Positions 15,665 through 23,285 of a stretch of DNA of 64,000 nucleotides are shown here, in pieces; the first letter of the stretch is position 1, and every line of letters starts with the position of its first letter. Source of the DNA: an uncultured Algibacter sp. (lineage in GTDB: Bacteria > Bacteroidota > Bacteroidia > Flavobacteriales > Flavobacteriaceae); the NCBI RefSeq assembly GCF_947490405.1, contig NZ_CANLGU010000003.1:186001-250000 (forward strand), given 5' to 3'. The notes under the pieces are model-generated. The model did not search any database. It was not told the origin of the DNA and saw nothing but the letters and a program-made list of their open reading frames with translations. Made by a program: the position numbers and the translations under genes.

Positions 15665-15805
15665 TTGGTGCTAATGTTGTTGTATAAGATTAGTTGCGTG
15701 TTTCAACCAACTAATTTACTAGATAAATCACGAACGGCGAAATTCCGAAGGAATTTCCCAAGTGAGCTAAAACTAGCAATTAATTTTATACGGTGTTGTA
15801 CGCAG
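15665..15805 (-). repeat. attC-like site 8 (between cassettes 8 and 9), core mutated
   Basis: Core AAT 15673-15675 (expected AAC) and GTT 15795-15797. Hairpin GAAATTCC/GGAATTTCC. The mutated core may disable this end. Confidence 0.7.
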
Positions 15806-16262
15806 GCTTTTTCGTTCGTTTTATTATTCTTATTAAATTCGGAATAATTGAAATGATGACACTCATTCCTATAATCAGTCCGTAATTTATTTCATTCCAA
15901 TGTAATTTTCTAATTCCGTCATTACAAGCAGTACATTCAATAATTTTCATATTCGCGTCAATTGCTGAAATTCCAATTAATAGTATTCCAAAAATTAATA
16001 AACTTAAAATTCCGTTTTTCAACATTTGAGTAAATTTTCGATTCAGGTTTTCGAGCGTCAAAATCAGCATACCAATTCCGAACGTGATAAAATAAAGTTT
16101 GTTTGAGAAAACATAAAAATTCTTTCCTACAAATTTAATTTTGTCAGACGTTGACCATTTAAAAATATCTTGAATTATTCCACGAAAAAAAGATTCAGAA
16201 TAGTATGCGATTCCAATTCCGATTATGAATGCTAAAATTCCAAATGTTATCTTTTTTATCAA
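15786..16262 (-). CDS. Cassette 9: four-helix membrane protein, TTG start
   Basis: 158 residues beginning at TTG 16262 (MIKKITFGILAFIIGIGIAY); no nearby ATG is in frame. There are four hydrophobic segments, near residues 4-22, 45-67, 80-100 and 128-150, with an extracellular or periplasmic CxxC-like pair (IIECTACNDGI) between the third and fourth. Family not recognised. This is the first cassette of the array on the coding strand. Its 3' end runs into attC-like site 8, so the last codons overlap the core GTTGTACGCA. Confidence 0.65.
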   Translation of the reverse strand: MIKKITFGILAFIIGIGIAYYSESFFRGIIQDIFKWSTSDKIKFVGKNFYVFSNKLYFITFGIGMLILTLENLNRKFTQMLKNGILSLLIFGILLIGISAIDANMKIIECTACNDGIRKLHWNEINYGLIIGMSVIISIIPNLIRIIKRTKKPAYNTV

Positions 16263-16282
16263 TTTGAGTGAGTTTTTTCAGC

Positions 16283-16370
16283 TTGCGTACAACTCGTTTA
16301 TATGCGGAACTTTATAAGCCTATACCTTTGATTTGGTTGGCTATACAGAAGTTTAATGCATGTTAAGTTT
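16283..16370 (-). repeat. Right end of the array: degenerate attC-like or attI-like sequence
   Basis: The core TGCGTACAAC (AAC 16291-16293) pairs with the GTT end of cassette 9, but the usual 130-bp palindrome is missing. Instead there is a short inverted repeat, TATAAGCC and GGCTATA, around 16312-16346. No GTT core is evident further right. It could be a deletion-damaged attC or the remains of an attachment site. Confidence 0.4.
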
Positions 16371-16500
16371 AGTTATCTACCAGAAAAATAATAAACAATA
16401 GCATTAAAACCTATAATTTTCTTACTTAATACGATATATAAATAGTATGCCTAAAACCGCGTTAGGGTTTACAGTTGCATACTTTTGTTTTATGGTGTAG

Positions 16501-16890
16501 TACTTACTCAAATGTGATGTCTCCTATCGTCGACATGACTAACGTTGTTTTTGTTTACACGCCTTTGTCATTTCGACAGAGCGAAGCATGAGCGACGAGA
16601 AATCTCATTATTTTAATAACCCACTGTATTTACTTATTCAAATGTGATGTCTCCTTACGTCGACATGACTAACGTTGTTTTGTTTATACGCCTTTGTCAT
16701 TTCGACAGAGCGAAGCATGAGCGACGAGAAATCTCATTATTTTAATAACCCACTGTATTTGCTTACTCAAATGTGATGTCTCCTATCGTCGACATGACTA
16801 ATCGCTTTTTAATTTATGTTGCTTAGTCATTTCGAACTTATGTGAGAAATCGCATTATTTTTGTTAACCCAACATGCTTATTCTTATGCG
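16501..16890. repeat. Tandem ~130-bp repeat, three copies
   Basis: Units start at 16501, 16631 and 16760 (periods 130 and 129 bp); the third is degraded, and related fragments continue to about 17005. Each unit carries an inverted pair: GTCGACATGAC facing GTCATTTCGAC, plus GCGAAGCATGAGCGACGAG, so it can fold as a BIME-like structure. No coding potential. Confidence 0.8.
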
Positions 16891-17065
16891 ATGTCTCAAT
16901 CGTGCCTCATTTCGACATGACTAACACAAATTTGTTTAACATTCCTTGTCTTTTCACAGAGCGATTCCGATAGTTATCGGAAGAGCGACGAGAAATCTCA
17001 TTATGTTACGCAACTTTTAATAAATTCTTTGATACTCCTAATTTTGATTTTACTATATTTTTTAT

Positions 17066-17090
17066 GGATTCCTGCCTTCGCAGGAATGAC
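17066..17090 (+). repeat. 25-bp palindromic repeat, variant copy
   Basis: GGATTCCTGCC, TTC, then GCAGGAATGAC. It differs by two central bases from the copies at 59441, 59807 and 61280 and equals the reverse complement of the copy at 61401. Continues with AGAACA, as does the copy at 59807 (AGAACT). Confidence 0.75.
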
Positions 17091-17131
17091 AGAACATTAG
17101 GTTTTAGTAATTGGCTTTGGCGGATGAACCC

Positions 17132-17278
17132 GCGTTAGGGATTGTAGCGGCATCCTTTTTTTGTGAAGTACCTAAATTGGCGTTTAGAACTGTAATTAAA
17201 CAGATTGCCACGTTGCTCACTCCTCGCAATGACGTAAAAAAAGATATAGCAGAAAGCCCGACCCTTGTGGTAACGCCC
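17132..17278. repeat. Composite repeat, GCGTTAGGG...GTAACGCC type
   Basis: Bounded by GCGTTAGGG (17132-17140) and GGTAACGCC (17269-17277), with GCGGCATCC, GATTGCCACGTTG, CTCGCAATGACG and AAAGCCCGACC in between. The same blocks, in opposite orientation, occur at 58651-58823, and a shorter version at 42090-42176. Confidence 0.7.
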
Positions 17279-17309
17279 TAATTATTTAAATAGTTGTACA
17301 ACAAAAAAA

Positions 17310-17333
17310 AGCGAAAAACTTTCGTTTTTCGCT
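17310..17333 (-). terminator. Rho-independent terminator of the T9SS surface-protein gene
   Basis: AGCGAAAAAC and GTTTTTCGCT form a 10-bp perfect stem with a 4-base loop; read on the minus strand it is followed by eight T residues. It lies 30 bp past the stop of the minus-strand gene. Confidence 0.85.
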
Positions 17334-17361
17334 CAAACCACTTATGTTAATTTGCTATTAA

Positions 17362-19941
17362 TTAATCTAAGAGTAGTTTTAGGGTTTGATACTGGTTTTG
17401 GCTACTTACAATTTTGCAGAAATACATGCCTGAACTTAATTGTCCTCTTTTTAGTGGCAGGTTATTTTCTCCGCGGTTAACGGTATAGTCTATTTCTTTT
17501 ACTAAAGCGCCCATTTGGTTGTACATTTTTAGTGTTACCGTTTCGTGAACTTTTGCGTTAAACAGTATGGTGGTGTTTGAGCGCATTGGGTTTGGTGATG
17601 CCAATAGGGTTTCGCCTTGGTTTTCTGTTATATCGCTTACTGATAGCGCTTCGGTGTTTGCAAAATGTACTTGCTGTAGCGTCATTGTTTTGGTTTGCGT
17701 TTCGCCATTATCGGCTAGCATGGTGTACACTATTGAGGTAACATCATTGGCTTGTAACGGTGTACCGTTTGTTGATGTGAAATCTGAAAACATAAGGTTG
17801 TATTCTGTAATGGCGTCTGTTAAATTAATGCTGGTTTTGTACTGTGCTTCCCAATTGCTGATGCCTTCTTTTACCAAGCGTACTATTAACGTACCTGTAC
17901 CTTTTGCTTCTAATTTTAGACTGTTAAATTCTGATAAATCTATTGGGTTAAATTTTGGCGTTAAGGCACGATAGGCAGCTACATAATTGTTTGTTGTGGC
18001 TTCTAGGGTGATGTCGCGCTCTACGACATATACGTCTTCATTAAATGTTGTGGTGTTTGGTGCCACATCAAAACGTGTAACATTGGCTTGTGCATCGTCG
18101 TAGCCCCAAGGACCGTCTGATAGGAATAAATCGTCTGGTGTGTTTACGCCATCGCCTATTCTAAACCCTACATCAAATAAACTTCCTGCATCTACTTCTA
18201 TATTTGAAATGTAATGCTCATCTAATGTTATATTGGTTGATACCATTTCTACAGTCTCTGTTTCGGTTGTTCTTAGTCCGCCATCAAATACTACACTTGC
18301 AGTTTTGTTAGTGTTTACAATTTGTAAGTCTAACTTACCGTTACGGTATTTCCCTGATTTTACAAATACTGTTGGTGCCGCAGAATTGTTATAGCTTGTT
18401 ACTGGTTTTTGAACGTCTAATAACGTTACCACTTCTTCGCCTAGTTTTACTAAATCGTCTAAAGAATTAGACCAGATTTGGAAATTGTAAAAGCCTACGT
18501 TGATTTGGTACTTATCTAAATTCCAGTGACTTTCTATCGCAAAATTGGTATCGTTATTTATGGCTTTGGCTGAAAGACTTAGTACAAACTCTAAGCTGCC
18601 ATCTATATTGCGTATTAATGCTTTTATAAATTGTTGTTCTTTAATTTCTATAGTGGATACTGATACTAATTCTGCTCCTAATAACCTATCGCAGATGTAC
18701 TTGGTGTGTTCGTATACACCATTGTCTGTTTTTAGTAATAAAATTGAGGCTATGGCTTCGTTATGCTTCATATAATCTACCGAATACACTTCCTTGGCAT
18801 TGGTAATACCTATTAAATCTGTTGGAGAAGATTCTATGGCTTCGTCTTCGTTTACAACTTCTAATGGAATGAAATCTGATAATTGGAATCCGTTACCTTT
18901 TCCTGATACATTTTTACCGTATTTAAATGACTTTACATAACGTTTAGCTGTTGCTTTATCAAAATTGTAATTGCGTTTTACACGATTAAAATTACGTTTG
19001 TTGATTAATTCTGATAGTCTGTTATTACTCTCTAACCCTCCTTCGTTTGCACTTGATGATATTGAAGCTTCAATTACAGGACACCCTGCGTAACCTGAAC
19101 ATGATGGGTCTTCACAATCGATTAAACCATCGCCATCATCATCGATACCATTATCACAAATTTCTTGTGGTACTGGTGCTGTAGGACAACGTGCGCCATC
19201 GTTTTGAGAACTTGATGGCCCAAAAGCAAATAAATTAGATTCCATATCGGCTGCACTGTTTACATCTTGCACATTTTGAATGACATATATAGTTCCTGTT
19301 TGGTTAGCAGATACATAAAAACGACCAGAAGCATCAAAATAAACAGCACCGTATGTGTAATTTAATCCTGATAAAATTGGTACTTCACCTAAACTTTTAA
19401 TGGCACCTGTTTCAGCATTAATTCTATATAATATGTTTGTTTTCTTTTCTACGGTGTATAATTGACCGTCTACAGCGTTAAATGCCCAATCGTGAATACT
19501 AATATTTAGAGGCAAGTCTAAAGTAGCTTTGTGTTGCCCGTAGTTTTCTGATTCTGGATCTAAATCTATAGCGTAATACGTTGTGCCACCACCTTTAAGG
19601 TAATACACCCCGTTTGCACTTACATCGCCTATATAACGGCCATTAGTTGGTAATTCATCTACATAATAAATAAGTGTAGAAAAATCTTTTCCTATACGTA
19701 CAATAGATTTTGATGGGAAACTTAATGAACCCCAGATATAACCATCTGCTGGATTATATGCAGCTGCATTTATAGTGCCTTGTGTTACATCTTTTGCTAC
19801 TTGGTACGAATTTCCAGATGCTAAATCGATAGCATATACATCGTTATATTGAAATAAGTAGGCGTTATAATCGCAGTTAAACGGCGTGTCTTGTGCGTAA
19901 ACTGCGCTAGTGATACATAGTAATAGTAATAATTTTTTCAT
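17362..19941 (-). CDS. Large secreted surface protein with T9SS type A sorting domain
   Basis: 859 residues. Signal peptide MKKLLLLLCITSAVYAQ. Residues about 20-255 form a beta-propeller-like region (DUF6923-like: YIWGSLSFPSKSIVRIG, VYYLKGGGTTYYAIDLDPE, LYTVEKKTNILYRINAETGA). Residues 258-285 carry a calcium-binding-type loop, ICDNGIDDDGDGLIDCEDPS. A later jelly-roll-like stretch (LKLEAKGTGTLIVRLVKEGI) resembles carbohydrate-binding modules such as CBM11/CIA30. The last 80 residues are a T9SS type A sorting domain (ASPNPMRSNTTI...YNQMGALVKEID...LSSGMYFCKIVS). It should be exported across the outer membrane and either attached or released. A -7 box TACATTTG lies at 19962-19969 and a LytTR-like site just upstream. 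Confidence 0.85.
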   Translation of the reverse strand: MKKLLLLLCITSAVYAQDTPFNCDYNAYLFQYNDVYAIDLASGNSYQVAKDVTQGTINAAAYNPADGYIWGSLSFPSKSIVRIGKDFSTLIYYVDELPTNGRYIGDVSANGVYYLKGGGTTYYAIDLDPESENYGQHKATLDLPLNISIHDWAFNAVDGQLYTVEKKTNILYRINAETGAIKSLGEVPILSGLNYTYGAVYFDASGRFYVSANQTGTIYVIQNVQDVNSAADMESNLFAFGPSSSQNDGARCPTAPVPQEICDNGIDDDGDGLIDCEDPSCSGYAGCPVIEASISSSANEGGLESNNRLSELINKRNFNRVKRNYNFDKATAKRYVKSFKYGKNVSGKGNGFQLSDFIPLEVVNEDEAIESSPTDLIGITNAKEVYSVDYMKHNEAIASILLLKTDNGVYEHTKYICDRLLGAELVSVSTIEIKEQQFIKALIRNIDGSLEFVLSLSAKAINNDTNFAIESHWNLDKYQINVGFYNFQIWSNSLDDLVKLGEEVVTLLDVQKPVTSYNNSAAPTVFVKSGKYRNGKLDLQIVNTNKTASVVFDGGLRTTETETVEMVSTNITLDEHYISNIEVDAGSLFDVGFRIGDGVNTPDDLFLSDGPWGYDDAQANVTRFDVAPNTTTFNEDVYVVERDITLEATTNNYVAAYRALTPKFNPIDLSEFNSLKLEAKGTGTLIVRLVKEGISNWEAQYKTSINLTDAITEYNLMFSDFTSTNGTPLQANDVTSIVYTMLADNGETQTKTMTLQQVHFANTEALSVSDITENQGETLLASPNPMRSNTTILFNAKVHETVTLKMYNQMGALVKEIDYTVNRGENNLPLKRGQLSSGMYFCKIVSSQNQYQTLKLLLD

Positions 19942-19961
19942 GGGTTCTTTGTTTTACACTA

Positions 19962-19969
19962 CAAATGTA
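19962..19969 (-). promoter_or_regulatory. Bacteroidota -7 box of the T9SS surface-protein gene
   Basis: TACATTTG on the minus strand fits TANNTTTG; it sits 20 bp before the start codon. No clear TTTG -33 element is present, which would fit activator dependence. Confidence 0.5.
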
Positions 19970-20002
19970 GGTTGGTTGTTAAGGGCATTTTGTTGTTTTT
20001 CG

Positions 20003-20034
20003 TTAGATGAAAGTTTACTGTAGACGAGTGGTTA
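20003..20034 (-). promoter_or_regulatory. LytTR-like site upstream of the T9SS surface-protein gene
   Basis: In gene direction: AACCACTCGTCTACAGTAAA, sharing CGTCTACAGTAAA with the site at 2444. A second TCATCTAACG lies 17 rather than 21 bp on. About 50 bp upstream of the -7 box. Confidence 0.45.
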
Positions 20035-20370
20035 AATGGTTAAGTTTAAATTAAAATGTATGATATTTTATACAACACAATATTAATGTACGAAAAAGAT
20101 TATTTATAATGTTGTAATTACTTTTTTATTAGTTGAATTACATAATATTTTAACAGTTGAAACATGAAGTTTACCGATGAAGTGCAACTTTATTACTACT
20201 ATTTGAGATTAATGCGGCATTACTATTGTTGTAGAACGTCTATGCCAAATGGGTCTTAGTGCAATTAGGTAGCTAGAATTGGTATAGGATAGTATTCAAA
20301 TAATTAAAAAGATTTATTTTGGCTGAATAAAAGTAAGATAAGTTGACATATCTTTATTGAGATTCGTGTT

Positions 20371-20468
20371 GTCATGTCGAAAAGAGACACGATTGAGACA
20401 TCTCATTTAATTGATATAAAATAAAATAACAATATTCACAATGCGATTTCTCCTAACGTCGAAATGAC
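20371..20468. repeat. 98-bp BIME-like repeat, copy 1
   Basis: Starts GTCATGTCGAAA and ends TCGAAATGAC, i.e. terminal inverted repeats, with CACGATTGAGACATCTCATT and ATGCGATTTCTCCTAACG inside. Copy 2 starts 240 bp to the right. Confidence 0.75.
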
Positions 20469-20610
20469 GATCTGAACTAAATTAGAATGCGCATTGTCAT
20501 GTCGAATGCATATGAGACATCCCATAACTTATGATTTCTATATTTTGAGCGGTTTCATGTGATTTCTCCTGAAGTCGAAATGACTATGAATAGTTAATTA
20601 ATATACGTTA

Positions 20611-20708
20611 GTCATGTCGAAATGAGGCACGATTGAGACATCTCATTTAATTGATATATAACAAAATAACATTATTCAAAATGCAATTTTTCCTAACGTC
20701 GAAATGAC
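20611..20708. repeat. 98-bp BIME-like repeat, copy 2, abutting the GIY-YIG gene
   Basis: Nearly identical to copy 1. Its final base (20708) is directly next to the stop codon of the GIY-YIG gene (20709-20711), so the gene starts exactly where the repeat ends. Confidence 0.75.
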
Positions 20709-21008
20709 TTAAAATACTTCATTATTAAGTGTTTCCCATTTTGGATTAAAATCTGAAATCAATTTATTCTTCTTTTCCCGCCTCCACTTTTTTAATTCTT
20801 TTTCTCTTGCAATACCTTGTTTTGGAAATTCAAACGTTTCATAATATACCAGATAAACACAACCGTACTTACCTGCAAATGATTTTTTAGCATTTTGAGA
20901 ATCAAAATAATGTTGTGCTAGTCTATTTTGAATATTATTAGTAAAGCCTATGTATAAAGTTGTTCTGTATTTATTGGTTATGATGTAAACGAAATATTTG
21001 TTTTCCAT
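20709..21008 (-). CDS. Small GIY-YIG nuclease (UvrC/URI-type single domain), copy 1
   Basis: Starting at ATG 21008 (MENKYFVYIITNKYRTTLYIGFTNN) gives 99 residues; the in-frame upstream ATG at 21071 would translate repeat DNA. Motifs: the 'GIY' position VYIIT, the 'YIG' position LYIGFT, the catalytic Arg in IQNRLAQH, the metal-binding Glu in GIAREKELKKW, and a terminal NPKWETLN. Such stand-alone domains of about 90 residues are common in Bacteroidota; their role is unknown (DNA repair or mobility). The gene is bracketed by BIME-like repeats on both sides. A second relative is at 59486. Confidence 0.8.
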   Translation of the reverse strand: MENKYFVYIITNKYRTTLYIGFTNNIQNRLAQHYFDSQNAKKSFAGKYGCVYLVYYETFEFPKQGIAREKELKKWRREKKNKLISDFNPKWETLNNEVF

Positions 21009-21025
21009 ACTAAAATAATTATTTC

Positions 21026-21182
21026 TTACTCGAATGTGATTTCTCCTGACGTCGAAATGACTATGAAACATTAGTCATGTCGAAATGAGGCACGATTGAG
21101 ACAACTCATTCAAGTAAGTATCTGTTTATTGGTATAAAAACATTTGATTTCTCATCGCTCATACTTCGTTCTGTCAAATGAC
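21026..21182. repeat. BIME-like repeats to the right of GIY-YIG copy 1
   Basis: A GTGATTTCTCCTGACGTCG fragment at 21037-21055 (ending GTCGAAATGAC at 21061) is followed by a degenerate GTCATGTCGAAATGAGGCAC unit (21074-21182). Both belong to the family at 20371 and 20611. Confidence 0.7.
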
Positions 21183-21191
21183 AAGATGTGT

Positions 21192-21902
21192 TTAAAGCAA
21201 ATTTAAACGCTTCATTAATTCTGGGCGGTTAGAACGACTTACAGGAATAACATCTTTTTTAATGAGTACGCTATTATCCTCTATATCAATAATTTTTTGA
21301 ACATTTATAACGTACGAACGGTGAATTTTTAAGAATATATCTTTTGGTAACTTCTCCTCTATTTTCTTAAGTGTAGAATGTACGGTGTAATTTTTATCTT
21401 CAGTTTTTACATGGATGTAATCGCCTTTGGCTTCTATTAAATAAATACTTGGAATATCTATTTTTATCAAACGCCTATCGATATTCACATAGAGGTCATT
21501 TCCAGACGTGGTTTCTACTTTATCATTGTCAGCAGTGGTTGCTGGTGCAGCAGTAAAAGATTCTGCCTTTTTTATTGCCTTTTCAAAACGTGGTAATGCA
21601 ATTGGCTTTACTAAATAATCTACAATACAATCGTACTCAAACGCCTCAATAGCAAATTGCGCATCAGAAGTAGTGAGTATGATTTTAGGCGGGTTTTTTA
21701 AGGTTTGAATAAAATCGAAACCCGTAAAATCGGGCATATGAATATCTAAGAAAATCAAATCCACTTCATGCTGATTTAAATATTTTATTGCTTGTAGTGC
21801 ATTAGGAAACTCTTCTAAAATATTTAAACTTGGAATATTAGAGCACAACTGAGAGATAATTGCTCTTGCTGTAGCTTCATCATCAATAATAATACAGTTC
21901 AT
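21192..21902 (-). CDS. LytTR-family response regulator, output of the NO-sensing operon
   Basis: 236 residues. Receiver at 1-120: DD at 7-8, phospho-acceptor Asp53 in LIFLDIHMPDFTG, Lys near 104 (DYLVKPIALPRF). A linker (about 120-140) is followed by a LytTR DNA-binding domain at 145-236 (LYVNIDRRLIKIDIPSIYLIEAKGDYIHVKT, FLKIHRSYVINVQKI). It is the last gene of the seven-gene run; the HPt gene ends 10 bp upstream. In the likely relay the two kinases pass phosphate through the HPt to this regulator. LytTR proteins bind 9-bp half-sites repeated at 21-bp spacing, which occur in this window at 26661 and 2423. Confidence 0.9.
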   Translation of the reverse strand: MNCIIIDDEATARAIISQLCSNIPSLNILEEFPNALQAIKYLNQHEVDLIFLDIHMPDFTGFDFIQTLKNPPKIILTTSDAQFAIEAFEYDCIVDYLVKPIALPRFEKAIKKAESFTAAPATTADNDKVETTSGNDLYVNIDRRLIKIDIPSIYLIEAKGDYIHVKTEDKNYTVHSTLKKIEEKLPKDIFLKIHRSYVINVQKIIDIEDNSVLIKKDVIPVSRSNRPELMKRLNLL

Positions 21903-21912
21903 TAAAGTGGCT

Positions 21913-22230
21913 TTACAAAGTCTCTAAGTAGTCTGTGATAGTTTTAAGAATATCATTGAACGCTTCATACCCTGAAGCATTATTATCATTTAAATTATCC
22001 TCGTAACTTCCTGCTACCTTATAACTTTTTTCAAGCCCTAAAATACTAATTTTATGTTTAAGTTTATGGACATTTTCTGCAGTTGCCTTGAAATCTTTAG
22101 CTTCAAAGTTTTTAAAGTAGGCTTCCTTTTCTTCTGGGAATTCGGTTTTTATAATCGCAATTAGCTTATTTTTAAAACTTTCGTCTCCTCCAGAGAGTTC
22201 GTTTATATAAGAAAGATTTGGTACTTCCAT
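21913..22230 (-). CDS. HPt phosphotransfer protein
   Basis: 105 residues, a single histidine phosphotransfer domain. His55 in AENVHKLKHKISILGLEK occupies the phospho-acceptor position of the family's 'AHxLKG' motif. The stop is 10 bp before the LytTR gene and the start 5 bp after the kinase stop. A free-standing HPt between two kinases and a LytTR regulator suggests branched phosphorelay signalling like the HnoX/NosP networks of Gammaproteobacteria, where NO-sensing proteins inhibit kinases that feed one HPt. The assignment of partners here is inferred from gene order. Confidence 0.85.
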   Translation of the reverse strand: MEVPNLSYINELSGGDESFKNKLIAIIKTEFPEEKEAYFKNFEAKDFKATAENVHKLKHKISILGLEKSYKVAGSYEDNLNDNNASGYEAFNDILKTITDYLETL

Positions 22231-22235
22231 GATGT

Positions 22236-23285
22236 TTATTTTTTTAAGGTAAAATAAAATGTTGTTCCGCTTTGAAGCTCAGACTCTACCCAAATATCAC
22301 CTCCATAGAGTATCACTATTTTTTTTACTATAGACAAGCCTATTCCTGAAGATTCAGGATTATTCTCTAGCTTTTGAAATGTTTTGAATATCTTATCAAA
22401 ATAGGTTTTTTCAATGCCTTTCCCATTATCTTTCACGAAAAACTTCCAAAATGTATCGTCGTCGGTAACACCTATTTCAATACGCCCCTCAGATTTATCA
22501 TTATACTTTATGGCGTTATCTATAAGATTTTGAAAAAGTTGTTGCAATCTAAATTTATCGCCTTTTACTACTGGTAATTTATTAGCTTTTTCAATATTAA
22601 TATGTTGCGGCACCAACATAGTAGACATAATATTATCTACTAGCTTATCAATATCAACCTCATAAAATTCAGTTTGATTTTTGTTAATAGTAGAATAATC
22701 TAAAATACCACTAATTAGAGTATCCATTTTCTCGACATTATTTCTAATCAGAATTAAACTTTCACGTCCATTCTTATCTAGCTTTTCTTTATAGTCTTCA
22801 CTTATCCAAGCTGTTAATGCATCTATACTTCTAAGTGGTGATTTTAAATCATGAGATACCATGTGTGCATAATCACTTAATTCTTGATTTTGATGTCCTA
22901 ATTCTTCAAGTAACTTTTCTCGCTGCTTGTTCATTTTAACGATTTCCTTGGTTTGGTTATCAATAAAATCAACAAGTTTAGAACCATCTAAATCTACATT
23001 ATCCAGACTTTTATGGTCTGGTAATTCATAAAACTTAAGGGTTTCAATAACGTGTTTAAGCTTATCTATTACTTCCTTTTGAGCAATCGCTTCTTGCTTT
23101 AACTGCTCATTAGCAATAAACAATTCTTCTGAACTTATCGCCATAGCACGCTGTTGCATAACGTATTGTTCATCAAAATTTGTATAAGATCGGTTTACTG
23201 CATCTAAGAATTCTGCTATCTCTTTAGAAGAGGCGTGTTCCTCAGATAAGTATTTTCGGATTTGGCGCTTAAGTAACGAGTTCAT
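22236..23285 (-). CDS. Histidine kinase without PAS domain (NahK-like, pairs with FIST protein)
   Basis: 349 residues. The N-terminal 90 residues are helical (EFLDAVNRSYTNFDEQYVMQQRAMAISSEE is the recognisable segment, followed by a coiled coil), typical of kinases linked to NosP/FIST proteins such as NahK. HisKA holds His145 in AHMVSHDLKSPLRSIDAL; the HATPase region has N, G1 (VKDNGKGIEK) and G2 (SSGIGLSIVKKI) boxes. No sensor domain or membrane segment, so cytoplasmic and presumably controlled by the protein encoded just upstream. Its start overlaps the stop of the FIST gene by one base (TAATG). Confidence 0.88.
   Translation of the reverse strand: MNSLLKRQIRKYLSEEHASSKEIAEFLDAVNRSYTNFDEQYVMQQRAMAISSEELFIANEQLKQEAIAQKEVIDKLKHVIETLKFYELPDHKSLDNVDLDGSKLVDFIDNQTKEIVKMNKQREKLLEELGHQNQELSDYAHMVSHDLKSPLRSIDALTAWISEDYKEKLDKNGRESLILIRNNVEKMDTLISGILDYSTINKNQTEFYEVDIDKLVDNIMSTMLVPQHINIEKANKLPVVKGDKFRLQQLFQNLIDNAIKYNDKSEGRIEIGVTDDDTFWKFFVKDNGKGIEKTYFDKIFKTFQKLENNPESSGIGLSIVKKIVILYGGDIWVESELQSGTTFYFTLKK

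Larger units (their letters stand above)
9373..16300 (-). mobile_element. Integron-like cassette array without integrase (CALIN-like), nine cassettes
   Basis: Nine units, each holding one gene (one unit holds two), are all transcribed on the minus strand and separated by about 140-bp imperfect palindromes. Every palindrome starts with NNNNAAC and ends with GTTNNNN. The 9-10 bases around AAC at one end of a cassette are the reverse complement of the bases around GTT at its other end: GTTGTATGCA/TGCATACAAC, GTTGTGTGCA/TGCACACAAC, GTTGGCGTG/CACGCCAAC, GTTGCCATTA/TAATGGCAAC, GTTACCACCA/TGGTGGTAAC, GTTGTACGCA/TGCGTACAAC. Complementarity is thus better across each gene than across each palindrome. 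That is the footprint of cassettes exchanged by cleavage after the G of GTT, as in integrons. On the minus strand the order is gene then attC, as in integrons. No IntI gene lies in the window. The left end joins the TPR gene stop; the right end is degraded. Confidence 0.85.
16283..17361. other. Gene-free 1.1-kb spacer of repeats
   Basis: Holds the array end, the 130-bp tandem repeats, a 25-bp palindrome at 17066, one composite repeat (17132-17278) and the terminator of the T9SS gene. I see no gene, tRNA or promoter here. Confidence 0.7.
19970..20708. other. Gene-free spacer upstream of the T9SS gene
   Basis: Contains the LytTR-like site, then about 300 bp of AT-rich sequence with nothing recognised, then the two 98-bp repeats and a related GTGATTTCTCCTGAAGTCG fragment near 20560. 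Confidence 0.6.

Noticed and set aside
9373-16300. CRISPR array
   Set aside because: The repeats are about 140 bp, palindromic, 400-1000 bp apart with genes between, and differ in their ends; no spacer structure or cas genes.
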